The translations under genes and the position numbers were made by a program. This document shows positions 33,731-42,471 of a stretch of 61,665 bases of DNA, one piece after another. Position 1 is the first letter of the stretch, and each line of letters begins with the position of its first letter. This DNA is from Pseudomonas paralactis (GTDB taxonomy: Bacteria > Pseudomonadota > Gammaproteobacteria > Pseudomonadales > Pseudomonadaceae), in assembly GCF_001439735.1 (NCBI RefSeq), contig NZ_JYLN01000016.1, positions 1-61,665 on the forward strand, in the 5' to 3' direction. The notes under the pieces were generated by a model. That model ran no database searches. It was not told the origin of the DNA and worked only from the letters and a program-made list of their open reading frames with translations.

Positions 33731-34188
33731 GCGCATTTGTAGCCAGCGGCACCGTCGCCAGCGGCCACGTCAACACCGACCCGTTCTGGCCGTCGATTGA
33801 TCTGGATAGCCTGCGCGCCACCCTGCGCATCGACTCCAGCGTCACCCCAGCTCGTCTGGAAACCGCCGTGATCGCTGCCGCCATCAACCTCAACCGCGAG
33901 TTAAGCGACTGGCGAACGGCTCAGCAAGCCGCCGGTTACACCACGTTGGAAGAGGTCCCAGGTGATCGCATCAAAGACGTATCAGTACAGGCCCACCTCT
34001 ATCGTCGTGCGATCGAGGCAGGAACTGGTGCCGAAGTATGCGAGCGCTACCGCGACTACAGCGCCACCAACACCGGCAACAAACAGGCCGAAGAGGTCGC
34101 ACCCACCATTGACGACTACCGCCGCGACCTGCGCTGGGCCATCCGTGATTTTCTCAGGAAAAGCCGCACTACCGTGGAGCTGATCTGA
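33727..34188 (+). CDS. head completion protein (P2 gpL)
   Basis: This 153-residue protein matches gpL: FWPSIDLDSLRATLRIDSSVTPARLETAVIAAAINLNREL near residue 22 and LYRRAIEAGTGAEVCERYRDYSAT near 91. gpL closes the filled head and forms the connector for tail joining. It overlaps the small upstream gene and shares one base with the next start. Confidence 0.92.
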   Translation: MSAFVASGTVASGHVNTDPFWPSIDLDSLRATLRIDSSVTPARLETAVIAAAINLNRELSDWRTAQQAAGYTTLEEVPGDRIKDVSVQAHLYRRAIEAGTGAEVCERYRDYSATNTGNKQAEEVAPTIDDYRRDLRWAIRDFLRKSRTTVELI

Positions 34189-34400
34189 TGGCCGTCGCCG
34201 TCCGCGCCAATCAAAACGACACCGTCGACGCCCTGTGCTGGCGGTATTACGGCCGAACCGCGGGCGTCACCGAAGCGGTGCTGCAGGCGAACCCCGGCTT
34301 GGCAGACAACGGCCCCGTCCTGCCGCAAGGTCTCGTTATCAACATGCCCGAAGCCCAGACCAGCGCGCCACAACGGCAGATGGTGAACCTATGGGACTGA
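34188..34400 (+). CDS. tail protein X (P2 gpX)
   Basis: This 70-residue LysM-like protein has DTVDALCWRYYGRTAGVTEAVLQANPGLAD and PQGLVINMP, the hallmark of gpX, a small essential tail protein. Its ATG shares a base with the gpL stop. Confidence 0.93.
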   Translation: MAVAVRANQNDTVDALCWRYYGRTAGVTEAVLQANPGLADNGPVLPQGLVINMPEAQTSAPQRQMVNLWD

Positions 34401-34427
34401 CCCACTGCTACCAAGGAAACACACACC

Positions 34428-34781
34428 ATGGCTGATCCGACTTCCAGCGTTGTGTCCGGCCTGCTCATTGGCTTGGGCCTGGCAAGCGTCACGCCAGTCA
34501 TCGACGACGGGGCGCTGTTCGGCGCCATCCTCGGCGCTTGGCTGGTCACCAGCACCAAGCGCGACCTCAAGGTCTGGCAGCGCCTGGGCTCTCTGTTCCT
34601 ATCGGCCGGGGTGGGATACCTGTTCGCCCCCATGGCCTTGCAAGCAATCCCGTTCATCACCAGCGGCGGTAGCGCTTTCCTCTGTGCCCTGGTGGTCATC
34701 CCGATCAGCATCAAACTGATGGTGTGGGTGGAAAAGGCGGATATCTGGGACATCTGGCGTCGCATCCGAGGGGGCACCTGA
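34428..34781 (+). CDS. putative holin 1 (membrane protein)
   Basis: This 117-residue protein has three hydrophobic segments (residues 9-42, 55-75, 79-98) and a charged C-terminus (EKADIWDIWRRIRG). AAGGA precedes the ATG. Position before a second small membrane protein and the endolysin points to a holin. Confidence 0.7.
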   Translation: MADPTSSVVSGLLIGLGLASVTPVIDDGALFGAILGAWLVTSTKRDLKVWQRLGSLFLSAGVGYLFAPMALQAIPFITSGGSAFLCALVVIPISIKLMVWVEKADIWDIWRRIRGGT

Positions 34782-34782
34782 T

Positions 34783-35061
34783 ATGCCGAACATCGAACTG
34801 GCCGTGCAGTTGATCGCGGCAATCGCCTACTTGCTGAGCGCTCTGCGCCTGGCCTGTTACACCCGAGGTGAAGCGCGGTACCGGCGCAGCATCTCCCTGC
34901 TGGCAAGCCTGTTTGGCGGAGTGCTCTGCATCTGCGGTCTGGAAATCCTACTGGACCGTCAGCCGACGAGCTTCGGCCAGGCCACAGCCATCGTGCTGCT
35001 CTGCATCCTGATTTTCCGTTCACGCGGCAACGTCGCCGCCCTGTTGAGGCCCAGTGCATGA
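34783..35061 (+). CDS. putative holin 2 (phage holin family 3-like)
   Basis: This 92-residue protein has three membrane segments and a short cytoplasmic loop (CYTRGEARYRRSI). It is similar to the phage_holin_3 family found before endolysins. One base separates it from the upstream membrane protein, and it overlaps the endolysin start by 4 bp. The pair may be holin and antiholin. Confidence 0.7.
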   Translation: MPNIELAVQLIAAIAYLLSALRLACYTRGEARYRRSISLLASLFGGVLCICGLEILLDRQPTSFGQATAIVLLCILIFRSRGNVAALLRPSA

Positions 35062-35903
35062 CCACCACCCTTCGCCACGGCGACCGCTCGCAGGCGGTGC
35101 TTATTCTGCAAAAGAACCTCAACAGGTACGGTGCCAACCTGGTGCCGGACGGTCACTACGGTGACGCCACCGAGATTGCCGTACGCGCTTACCAGTTGAA
35201 AGTAGGCTTGGTAGCCGATGGCGTTGCCGGTACCAAGACCCAATCCAGCCTGGCAGGCGGCGACTGTGCCCAACTGCTGCGCAACCACGACCTGGTAACC
35301 GCTGCTGAACGCCTCGGCGTGCCGCTGGCTACTATCTACGCCGTCAACGAAGTGGAATCGAAAGGCAAAGGCTTCCTGGAAAACGGCAAGCCGGTGATCC
35401 TGTTCGAACGGCACGTCATGTACCGCCAGCTCGCGAAGGTTCGACACACCGGTGATGACCCGGCGCAGATCAAGCGTCACGCCGATGAACTCGCTGCAAC
35501 CAATCCCGCCCTGGTCAACCCGAAGGCCGGTGGTTACATCGGCGGTACCGCCGAGCACCAACGCCTGGCCATGGCCCGCCAGATCGACGACACGGCCGCA
35601 CTGGAATCGGCGTCCTGGGGCGCCTTTCAAATCATGGGTTACCACTGGCAACGTCTTGGCTACGCCAGCGTGCAGGAATTTGTGGCAGCAATGAGCGCCG
35701 GCGAATCGCAGCAATTCGACGCCTTCACCCGCTTCATCGAGACGGACCCGACGCTGCACAAGGCCCTGAAGGCCCGCAAATGGGCCGAGTTCGCCCGTCT
35801 CTACAACGGGCCGGACTATCTGCGGAACCTTTACGACACCAAGCTTCAGCGAGCGTACGAGCGGCACGCCAACTGCGAGTGCGGGAAAGGGGTGGCGGCA
35901 TGA
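35058..35903 (+). CDS. endolysin: peptidoglycan-binding domain plus N-acetylmuramidase
   Basis: This 281-residue protein has an N-terminal PG_binding_1 domain (residues 5-72, GDRSQAVLILQKNLNRYGAN, VPDGHYGDATEIAVRAYQ) and a DUF3380-type muramidase domain. The catalytic Glu is expected in YAVNEVESKGKGF near residue 98, with ILFERHVMYRQL following and ASWGAFQIMGYHW near 190. No signal peptide, so it relies on the holin. Confidence 0.92.
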   Translation: MTTTLRHGDRSQAVLILQKNLNRYGANLVPDGHYGDATEIAVRAYQLKVGLVADGVAGTKTQSSLAGGDCAQLLRNHDLVTAAERLGVPLATIYAVNEVESKGKGFLENGKPVILFERHVMYRQLAKVRHTGDDPAQIKRHADELAATNPALVNPKAGGYIGGTAEHQRLAMARQIDDTAALESASWGAFQIMGYHWQRLGYASVQEFVAAMSAGESQQFDAFTRFIETDPTLHKALKARKWAEFARLYNGPDYLRNLYDTKLQRAYERHANCECGKGVAA

Positions 35904-36103
35904 TCGACTTCGAAGCGGTTCAAAAACTGAGGGTGCAGGACGGTGACCTTTTGGTGGTGCCGGAATCGACCGAACAGGAAGACATGGTGCGGCTGGCCGA
36001 GTGCATCCAGCTGATGAACAACGCAAGGGCAGTAATCGTACGCGGCCCGATTAAACAGCTCGACACCGCTGCCATGAACAAACTCGGCTGGTACCGGGCG
36101 TGA
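35900..36103 (+). CDS. small protein of the lysis cluster
   Basis: This 67-residue protein (MIDFEAVQKLRVQDGDLLVVPESTEQEDM) overlaps the endolysin stop and the Rz start by 4 bp on each side. AAAGGGGTGG serves as ribosome site. No known domain, though small genes of this kind commonly sit here in Pseudomonas P2-like phages. Confidence 0.7.
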   Translation: MIDFEAVQKLRVQDGDLLVVPESTEQEDMVRLAECIQLMNNARAVIVRGPIKQLDTAAMNKLGWYRA

Positions 36104-36543
36104 GCACCCTGCGCCAGGCTCTGTACGGCATTGCGCTGCTCGGTGCCCTGGCGCTGCTGATCTGGGGCCAGCAACAGCGCATAGACGCCGCCGAGGGCAA
36201 AGCCGCGCGGGCAAATGACGCCGCCAAAACAGCCCGCGAAGACGCGAACCGTAACCTGGCCACCGTCAACACTCTCACCACCACCCTGCAGCAGGAACGC
36301 GAAAGCCAGTCCGCTCTGCGCGCCCAGCAGGACCAGCTGCGCCAGGCCCTGGCAAAGCGCGCACGAACCATAGAGGAACTGAAACGTGAAAACGACGAAC
36401 TACGCGACTGGGCTGCTCGGCCTCTCCCTGACGCTGCTCGCCGGCTGCGTGAACGCCCCGCCCTCACAGGCGCCGCAGCTTACCGTGACTGGCTGTCCGG
36501 CCGTGGTGCCGTGCCAGCTGCCGGCGACAAGCCCGCTCGTTAA
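36100..36543 (+). CDS. inner-membrane spanin subunit (Rz/LysB-like)
   Basis: This 147-residue protein has one N-terminal signal anchor (GIALLGALALLIWGQ) and a long periplasmic coiled coil (residues 27-105). It starts at GTG, overlapping the previous TGA. With the Rz1-like lipoprotein nested in another frame it forms the spanin pair that fuses the two membranes at lysis. Confidence 0.85.
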   Translation: MSTLRQALYGIALLGALALLIWGQQQRIDAAEGKAARANDAAKTAREDANRNLATVNTLTTTLQQERESQSALRAQQDQLRQALAKRARTIEELKRENDELRDWAARPLPDAARRLRERPALTGAAAYRDWLSGRGAVPAAGDKPAR

Positions 36544-36643
36544 TGGCGACCAGTTGACCGACCAGGACCGCGTCGAAGCCGCCTGGGCCGAGTGCGCAGC
36601 CCAAGTCGACATGGTCTACAAACACAAGCAGGCCCACCCATGA
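36386..36643 (+). CDS. outer-membrane spanin lipoprotein (Rz1/LysC-like), nested
   Basis: This 85-residue lipoprotein precursor starts at GTG within the Rz gene in another frame and continues 100 bp beyond it. The signal peptide ends in a lipobox LLAGC (Cys at 21), followed by the Pro-rich stretch typical of Rz1. GAGG precedes the start. The stop overlaps the gpR start by 4 bp. Confidence 0.88.
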   Translation: MKTTNYATGLLGLSLTLLAGCVNAPPSQAPQLTVTGCPAVVPCQLPATSPLVNGDQLTDQDRVEAAWAECAAQVDMVYKHKQAHP

Positions 36644-37122
36644 ACAAGCACGAAAGCCTGCGCGCTCACCTGCTGGCCACCGTTGCCGACTTGAAGCACA
36701 ACCCCGACCTGTTGCTGATCTTCATCGACAACGGCAAGGTGCGCTGCACCGCTGCGGCGACCCTTTCTTTTGAGTACAGCTACGATCTTCAGATCATCTT
36801 GACCGCCTTTGCGGGTCACCCTGACAGCGTCATGCTGCCCGTACTGGGTTGGATCAGCATCAACCAACCGGAGCTGCTGGAAAACTACGAAAAAATGCAG
36901 ACCGGTATTCAGTTCGAGGCCGACATTCTTGATAAAGAAAAAGTTGATCTCGGCCTCACATTGCGCCTGACGGAACGGGTGGTGGTGGGCAAAGACGCTC
37001 AAGGCAACACCACCGTTAAACATGCCGGCGAGCCGCAACGTGTTGCGGGCTACCTCGATCCTAATTGGGTACCAGGCTCCGAAGGCAACGCCAGCGAATG
37101 GACGGTTCCCGATGACAAATAA
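36640..37122 (+). CDS. tail completion protein (P2 gpR)
   Basis: This 160-residue protein starts MNKHESLRAHLLATVADLKHNPDLLLIFIDNGKVR, matching gpR, which caps the tail for head joining. YSYDLQIILTAFAGHPD near residue 47 is conserved. The ATG overlaps the Rz1 stop. Confidence 0.92.
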   Translation: MNKHESLRAHLLATVADLKHNPDLLLIFIDNGKVRCTAAATLSFEYSYDLQIILTAFAGHPDSVMLPVLGWISINQPELLENYEKMQTGIQFEADILDKEKVDLGLTLRLTERVVVGKDAQGNTTVKHAGEPQRVAGYLDPNWVPGSEGNASEWTVPDDK

Positions 37123-37570
37123 GCTGGAAGCTCTAGAGATCTGGGCGTCCGGCCTGTTGGAACAGCTCCAGCCAGGCGCCCGCAATCAACTCGCACGCTC
37201 CATCGGCCAGGAACTGCGGCGCAGCCAACAAAAGCGCGTACTGACACAGCAAAACCCGGATGGCAGCAAGTTCGCACCACGGAAAAAGCGGGACTTGCGC
37301 GGCAAGCAAGGCCGTATCCGGCGTAAGGTTGAGATGTTCAAAAAGTTGCGCACCGCGACCTATATGAAGGCCCGAGGCGACAGCAATGCCGTGACGGTGG
37401 GGTTTACCGGGCGGATCTCCCGCATCGCTAGGGTTCACCAGTTCGGATTGAAGGACCGCGCGGAGCGAGACGCGCCCGAAGTGCGCTATGAGCAGCGTGA
37501 GGTATTGGGCTTTACGGACGAAGACCTCGATTTGATACGCGACAGCTTATTGGCCCACCTGACACTGTAA
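37112..37570 (+). CDS. tail completion protein (P2 gpS)
   Basis: This 152-residue basic protein has LEALEIWASGLLEQLQPGARNQLARSIGQELRRSQ and the C-terminal VHQFGLKDRA...YEQREVLGFTDEDL, conserved in gpS. It overlaps gpR by 11 bp. The upstream open frame is rejected because it lies inside gpR. Confidence 0.92.
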   Translation: MTNKLEALEIWASGLLEQLQPGARNQLARSIGQELRRSQQKRVLTQQNPDGSKFAPRKKRDLRGKQGRIRRKVEMFKKLRTATYMKARGDSNAVTVGFTGRISRIARVHQFGLKDRAERDAPEVRYEQREVLGFTDEDLDLIRDSLLAHLTL

Positions 37571-37584
37571 GCCCCCTTCCTACA
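37566..37584 (+). promoter_or_regulatory. Ogr-type activator site of the V operon
   Basis: TGT-N13-ACA with inner TGTAAG and CCTACAAGG. The 3' flank GGCGCCG matches the FI site (GGTGCCG), and CGCGCG begins 23 bp after the ACA. The site overlaps the last codons of gpS and lies about 57 bp before the gpV ATG. Confidence 0.65.
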
Positions 37585-37631
37585 AGGCGCCGTAGCTGCG
37601 CCCGCACGCGCGTGGCGCCACCATCGGCGCC

Positions 37632-38210
37632 ATGAACGATTTAGCCGCCCTCGCCCGCCTGCTCGAAAACCTCATCCGCTTCGGCGTCATCGCCGCCGTG
37701 CAGATGGAGCCACCGCGCGTGCAGGTAACAACCGGAAAGCTGACCACCGCCTGGCTACCTTGGCTTGCGTGGCGCGCCGGAGCAGACCGTGAATGGGACC
37801 CGCCCACTATCGGCGAACAGGTGATCCTGCTCAGCCCATCCGGCCAGCTCGCCAACGGGATAGCCGTGACAGGCGTATTCAGTGACCACATCCCCGCCAA
37901 CGGCAACCGCGAAGGCCTGCACCGTCGTACCTACGCGGACGGCACGGTGATCGAGTACGACAGCGTGGTCCACCATCTCAACGCCACACTGGCCGACGGT
38001 GGCACCACCAATCTGATCAGTACCGGGGGCATCAATCTGGTCGGCGACATCACACACAAAGGCGACTACATCCAGACCGGGAATCAGACCGTCACCGGTC
38101 GGGTTGACGTGTCAATTGACGTGGTCGCAGCCGGCGTCAGCTTGGTCAAACACCCGCACGCCGGCGTCAAGGCCGGTAGCGACCAATCCGGGGTGCCCAT
38201 CCCATCATGA
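37632..38210 (+). CDS. baseplate spike protein (P2 gpV)
   Basis: This 192-residue spike starts MNDLAALARLLENLIRFGVIA, has an OB-like domain (residues 25-95) and a beta-helix region (ADGTVIEYDSVVHHLNATL, GDITHKGDYIQTGNQTVTG). It ends with a His-x-His tip (KHPHAGV near 176), which in P2-type spikes binds iron. It punctures the outer membrane. No clear ribosome site before the ATG. Confidence 0.92.
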   Translation: MNDLAALARLLENLIRFGVIAAVQMEPPRVQVTTGKLTTAWLPWLAWRAGADREWDPPTIGEQVILLSPSGQLANGIAVTGVFSDHIPANGNREGLHRRTYADGTVIEYDSVVHHLNATLADGGTTNLISTGGINLVGDITHKGDYIQTGNQTVTGRVDVSIDVVAAGVSLVKHPHAGVKAGSDQSGVPIPS

Positions 38211-38551
38211 ATCGACACACCGGCGGCGCCATCAGCGAGCGCGAGCACATCAGTCAGGCGATCACCGACATCCTGACCACCCGCATCGGCACGCGGGTAA
38301 TGCGCCGCGAATACGGCAGCTTGGTGCCCGAGCTGGTAGACCACCCCTTCAACGACGTCAACCGTCTGCGCGTCTACGCGGCCACCGTCATGGCCCTTAT
38401 GCGCTGGGAAACCCGCATCAGCCTGAGCCGTGTGCAGTTCGCGGGAGCAAATATGGAGGGCCAGGCCTCGATCGATCTGGAGGGCACTGTGGTGGATACC
38501 AATGAGCCGTTGAGCCTCAGCGTGCCGCTGCAGCTGGGAGGCAGTGTATGA
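38207..38551 (+). CDS. baseplate wedge protein (P2 gpW, gp25-like)
   Basis: This 114-residue gp25/lysozyme-fold wedge protein has REHISQAITDILTTRIGTRVMRREYGSLVPELVDHPFND, the conserved core of the family with the EPR-like turn. It overlaps gpV by 4 bp and the J start by 4 bp. Confidence 0.94.
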   Translation: MNRHTGGAISEREHISQAITDILTTRIGTRVMRREYGSLVPELVDHPFNDVNRLRVYAATVMALMRWETRISLSRVQFAGANMEGQASIDLEGTVVDTNEPLSLSVPLQLGGSV

Positions 38552-39459
38552 ACAGTTTCGCCGCCATCGACCTCAGCCAGCTGCCACCGCCGCAGATCGT
38601 CGAGCAGATCGACTTCGAACAGATTCTGGCCGAGCGAAAGGCGTACATGATCAGCCTCTGGCCGGCCGAAGAGCAGGCCCAGATCGCGGCACGCCTGGAG
38701 ATAGAGTCGGAGCCGCTCACCAAGCTGCTGCAGGAAAACACCTACCGCGAGACCGTATGGCGTCAGCGGGTCAACGAAGCGTCGCTTGCCAACCTGCTCG
38801 CCACCGCGCGGGGCACTGACCTGGAACAGTTAGCTGCAAACTTCAACGTCAAGCGCTTGGTGATACAGGAAAGCAAAGCCAACGCTGTGCCTCCGATCCC
38901 AAAGCTGATGGAAGGCGACGATAGCCTGCGCGAACGCGCGCAGATGGCCTGGGAAGGGTTGAGCACTGCCGGCCCGCGCAACAGCTACATCTTCCACGCC
39001 AGGGCAGCGGACGGTCGGGTAGCCGACGCCACCGCCGAAAGCCCCTCGCCTGCCGTCGCCGTGGTCACGGTTCAGTCATTGCTGGGCGATGGCACGGCGC
39101 CCCCCGAGTTGCTTGCCGCCGTCAACGCTTACTTGAGCGACGATGACCGCCGGCCGGTGGCCGACCGTCTCACTGTCCAGGGCGCGCAGATCCTGAATTA
39201 CCAGGTCAAGGCCAAGCTCTATTTGCTGTCGAGCGGCCCCGAGTCTGAACCTATCCTGGCTGCTGCAGAACAGCGGCTGCAGGCCTACGTTCATCAACGG
39301 CGGCGTTTGGGCATGGAGGTTTCGGAATCGGCCCTCCATGCTGCGCTCCACGTCGAAGGCGTGCGCAAAGTCGAACTGGAAGACTGGGTGGACATCGTCG
39401 CGACCAAGGCTCAAGCGCCTTATTGCACCGGCATCACATTGAACCGGGGCGCCGAGTAA
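38548..39459 (+). CDS. baseplate protein J (P2 gpJ)
   Basis: This 303-residue baseplate wedge protein has IDLSQLPPPQIVEQIDFEQIL at the start, RERAQMAWEGLSTAGPRNSYIFHA near residue 131 and DRRPVADRLTVQGAQI near 195, all hallmarks of gpJ (gp6-like). It shares a base with the gene I start. Confidence 0.94.
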   Translation: MNSFAAIDLSQLPPPQIVEQIDFEQILAERKAYMISLWPAEEQAQIAARLEIESEPLTKLLQENTYRETVWRQRVNEASLANLLATARGTDLEQLAANFNVKRLVIQESKANAVPPIPKLMEGDDSLRERAQMAWEGLSTAGPRNSYIFHARAADGRVADATAESPSPAVAVVTVQSLLGDGTAPPELLAAVNAYLSDDDRRPVADRLTVQGAQILNYQVKAKLYLLSSGPESEPILAAAEQRLQAYVHQRRRLGMEVSESALHAALHVEGVRKVELEDWVDIVATKAQAPYCTGITLNRGAE

Positions 39460-40160
39460 TGGCAGCGCAACAGTTGCTTCCGGCGAACTCCACGCCGCTG
39501 GAGCGCCAGGCGGCTCAGGCGCTCGCGCAGATCCAGCGCGTGCCGATCCCCCTGCGTCAACTGTGCAACCCGGATACATGCCCGGTGGAGCTGCTGCCTT
39601 ATCTGGCATGGGCCTTTTCGGTCGACCGGTGGGACGGCAAATGGAGCGAGGCAGCTAAACGCGCAGCCATCCGGTCATCGCATTACATTCATTCACGTAA
39701 AGGCACCATCGGCGCTCTGCGTCGCGTGGTGGAACCACTCGGCTACCTGATTGAAGTGCTTGAGTGGTGGCAAACCACGCCGAACGGCGTACCGGGCACG
39801 TTCGCCATAAAGGTGGGTGTGCTGGAAACCGGCATTACCGAAGAGATGTACCAGGAACTGACCTGGCTCATTGATGATGCCAGGCCAGTTACGCGCCATC
39901 TTACCGGCCTTGCCATCAGTCTCGAGACCACCGGAAGCATCCACATTTTCGCGAGCACCTACGACGGCGACGAGATCGACGTCTATCCGCCGGTCCTTCG
40001 CGACATCGAGATCACGGGCGTTATCGGTGCCGTGGGTCGGGAACACACCATCGACACCCTCGAAACCTATCCGCCGATCCCAGGCGCTATCGACCTTGCG
40101 TGCTACGTCGGCGTGGCGGGTCGTGAACATTCCATCGACACCTTGGACATCTATCCATGA
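39459..40160 (+). CDS. tail protein I (P2 gpI) with extended repetitive C-terminus
   Basis: This 233-residue protein has the gpI core: LLPANSTPLERQAAQALAQIQRVPIPLRQL near the start, then LPYLAWAFSVDRWDGKW near 46 and RKGTIGALRRVVEPLGY near 80. After residue 165 it carries a 28-residue repeat (IGAVGREHTIDTLETYPP, then VGVAGREHSIDTLDIYP) at the junction with the fibre gene. P2 gpI is shorter, so this tail may be a fibre adaptor. Confidence 0.9.
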   Translation: MAAQQLLPANSTPLERQAAQALAQIQRVPIPLRQLCNPDTCPVELLPYLAWAFSVDRWDGKWSEAAKRAAIRSSHYIHSRKGTIGALRRVVEPLGYLIEVLEWWQTTPNGVPGTFAIKVGVLETGITEEMYQELTWLIDDARPVTRHLTGLAISLETTGSIHIFASTYDGDEIDVYPPVLRDIEITGVIGAVGREHTIDTLETYPPIPGAIDLACYVGVAGREHSIDTLDIYP

Positions 40161-42043
40161 TCAACTCCAACTCTCAGTTTTTTGCGATTCTCACGGCCAT
40201 AGGTGAAGCCAAGCAGGCCAATGCGGACGCGCTCGGCATTCCTTGGAAGCTAACGGACATGGGGGTTGGTGACGCAAACGAAACTAATCCAGTACCGGAT
40301 CGCAACCAAAAAAAGTTAATCAACGAACGACGCCGGAGGCCGTTGAATAAACTCACAATTGACCCGGCCAACCCGAACATCCTTATCGCCGAGCAGATCA
40401 TCCCGGCGGAAGATGGCGGGTGGTGGATCAACGAGATCGGGCTCTATGACGCTGATGGCGACTTAGTCGCCGTGGCGAACTGCGCACCTACCTATAAGCC
40501 CCTGATGTCCCAAGGCTCCGGTCGGACACAGGTGATACGCATGAACTTCATCGTATCCAGCGCGGCAAACGTGGTGCTGATGATCGATCCGGCAGTCGTG
40601 CTCGCCACTCGCAAGTTCGTGACGGACTCCATCACTGACGCCATCAATCAGCAGGATGTGAAGCAGTCGGTGCTGGTAGCGACCACCGGCCCAGTAGTCC
40701 TGGCCGGTGCGCAGACCATCGACGGCGTGGCAGTGCCGGTGGGTTCGCGGGTGTTGGTGAAAGACCAGGCCCAGGGCAAAGACAATGGCTTATACCTCAC
40801 CACCGCCGAAATCTGGACCCGTACTGCGGATGCTGATATCGGCGCGGAGGTGACACCTGGTTTGTTGGTTCACGTTGAGCGCGGCGCCGCCAATGGCGAC
40901 ACGCTCTGGCAGTTGATCACCGACGCGCCGATTGTGTTGGGCACCACGCCTCTCTCGTTTCAATGGGCAGGTGGGCAGAACGCCCCAACCCCGCCGGTTA
41001 ATGACCGATCGAAGCGGGTGGCGAACACCGAGACCGTGCGCAACCAGATCGAGAGCCCACTCCAGCAGTTCCCAGTGCACGTATTCCGCAAGAACCGGTT
41101 GATCAACGGTGCATTCCAGATTTGGCAGCGGGGCAAGTCAGGCGTCGTCGGAAAAGCCAACGGTGACCCCGAAAGCACGTTCGGCCCGGACCGCTGGATG
41201 ATTTACAGCCCAAAAAACGCAACCTGTAACTGGAGCCAACTGCCCCTCGAGCAGGACGCCAATATCAACGAAGCAAAATTTGCCCTGAGACTTTCGCGCC
41301 AGGGTGAAGGCCAGGGCTGGAACCTCAGTCAGCGTATCGAGAACGTCGAAACACTGGCCGGCGGGAAGGTCACGGTCTCGTTTTATATGAAAACCAGCGT
41401 TCCACATACGTGTGCGGTGATTCTTCGCCAGAACTTTGGAGTGAACTCAACCGAGCCGAACGTCGATGTGGGCACCTCGGTGGAGCTGACAACGGTATAT
41501 AAAAAATACGTCGTCACCCTCGACCTGGGCGGCGTGGTGAACAAGAACAAGGGCGTCGCCAATGACTTCCTGGAAGTTATCTTTGCCAGTTGGGGGACTG
41601 GTGCCCATTACACGGACATTACCAACGTTCAGATCGAGTCCGGCAGCGTGGCGACTCCGTACGATTACAGGACGCACCAGGAGGAGTACCGCGCATGCCT
41701 GCGCTACTTCGAAAAGTCGTTCCTGCAGGACCACCCCCTTAAGTCGAACAACGGTCCTTCCACCTGCATCGCCAGCTTCACGCAATCCGCAGCAGCGCAG
41801 TCCTCACAGTCGGCTTTGCGTATGGACTTCAGGGAAGTGAAACGCGTTGTGCCTACGTTGAGATTGTTCTCCCCTGGTGAGCAGACCTCTGAAGTGTGGG
41901 CGCAATCGCTCGGCAGGCCCTGCACGCAGACCAATATCCAGAGCTTATGGGCTACAGGCTTCGCATTGTCTTGCGTGCCGCCAAGCGGCTCTGTCCCCGG
42001 CTTCACCCTTCAGATCGAGTGGACCGCCGACGCGGAACTTTGA
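40157..42043 (+). CDS. tail fibre protein (P2 gpH-like)
   Basis: This 628-residue fibre has the conserved DUF3751 N-terminal domain (SQFFAILTAIGEAKQANADALG, VLIAEQIIPAEDGGWWINEIGLYD), which attaches to the baseplate. A repeat-like linker follows (residues 165-260), then a C-terminal part with a carbohydrate-binding-like jelly roll (NRLINGAFQIWQRG near 313). The C-terminal half should set host range. Confidence 0.9.
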   Translation: MINSNSQFFAILTAIGEAKQANADALGIPWKLTDMGVGDANETNPVPDRNQKKLINERRRRPLNKLTIDPANPNILIAEQIIPAEDGGWWINEIGLYDADGDLVAVANCAPTYKPLMSQGSGRTQVIRMNFIVSSAANVVLMIDPAVVLATRKFVTDSITDAINQQDVKQSVLVATTGPVVLAGAQTIDGVAVPVGSRVLVKDQAQGKDNGLYLTTAEIWTRTADADIGAEVTPGLLVHVERGAANGDTLWQLITDAPIVLGTTPLSFQWAGGQNAPTPPVNDRSKRVANTETVRNQIESPLQQFPVHVFRKNRLINGAFQIWQRGKSGVVGKANGDPESTFGPDRWMIYSPKNATCNWSQLPLEQDANINEAKFALRLSRQGEGQGWNLSQRIENVETLAGGKVTVSFYMKTSVPHTCAVILRQNFGVNSTEPNVDVGTSVELTTVYKKYVVTLDLGGVVNKNKGVANDFLEVIFASWGTGAHYTDITNVQIESGSVATPYDYRTHQEEYRACLRYFEKSFLQDHPLKSNNGPSTCIASFTQSAAAQSSQSALRMDFREVKRVVPTLRLFSPGEQTSEVWAQSLGRPCTQTNIQSLWATGFALSCVPPSGSVPGFTLQIEWTADAEL

Positions 42044-42053
42044 GGTAATGACA

Positions 42054-42443
42054 ATGAATGATCTTGCGTACAGATTTACGGTAGCCGGCGTTCAGCGAAT
42101 GCCCGACCTGGTGTTTGTCCCGGACGACATGGGCAACAAGGACTGGGTGTCCTACTTAGAATGGGTTGCCGATGGGGGGCAGACGCTACCTAAATCGACT
42201 GTTGAAGAAGCGGCCAATGAAGAGCGGCGCTGGCGAGACTCAGAGCTACTTGACCTCGTCTGGCTGCGAGATCGCCACCGTGATCAGGCGGAGATGGGCG
42301 CCGACACAACGCTCACCGCCGAACAATACGCTGAATTGCTAAGCTACATGCAGCAGCTGCGCGACTGGCCTCAATCGGACAACTTCCCCGATACCGGCAA
42401 ACGTCCAGTACCACCAGCCTGGATCAAAGACCAGACTCGATAA
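42054..42443 (+). CDS. tail fibre assembly chaperone (gpG-like)
   Basis: This 129-residue protein has the C-terminal block EQYAELLSYMQQLRDWPQSDNFPDTGKRPVPP, typical of phage tail fibre assembly/chaperone proteins. I use the ATG at 42054, which has GAGGT 7 nt upstream; an ATG six bases earlier is too close to the ribosome site. It lies 10 bp after the fibre gene. Confidence 0.85.
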   Translation: MNDLAYRFTVAGVQRMPDLVFVPDDMGNKDWVSYLEWVADGGQTLPKSTVEEAANEERRWRDSELLDLVWLRDRHRDQAEMGADTTLTAEQYAELLSYMQQLRDWPQSDNFPDTGKRPVPPAWIKDQTR

Positions 42444-42452
42444 AACTCCCCC

Positions 42453-42471
42453 TGTAAACGCGGCCCCTACA
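42453..42471 (+). promoter_or_regulatory. Ogr-type activator site of the FI operon
   Basis: TGTAAA..CCTACAAGG gives TGT-N13-ACA, the same length and flanks as the V site. CGCGCGCG begins 24 bp after the ACA. The gpFI ATG lies 78 bp downstream. Confidence 0.65.
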
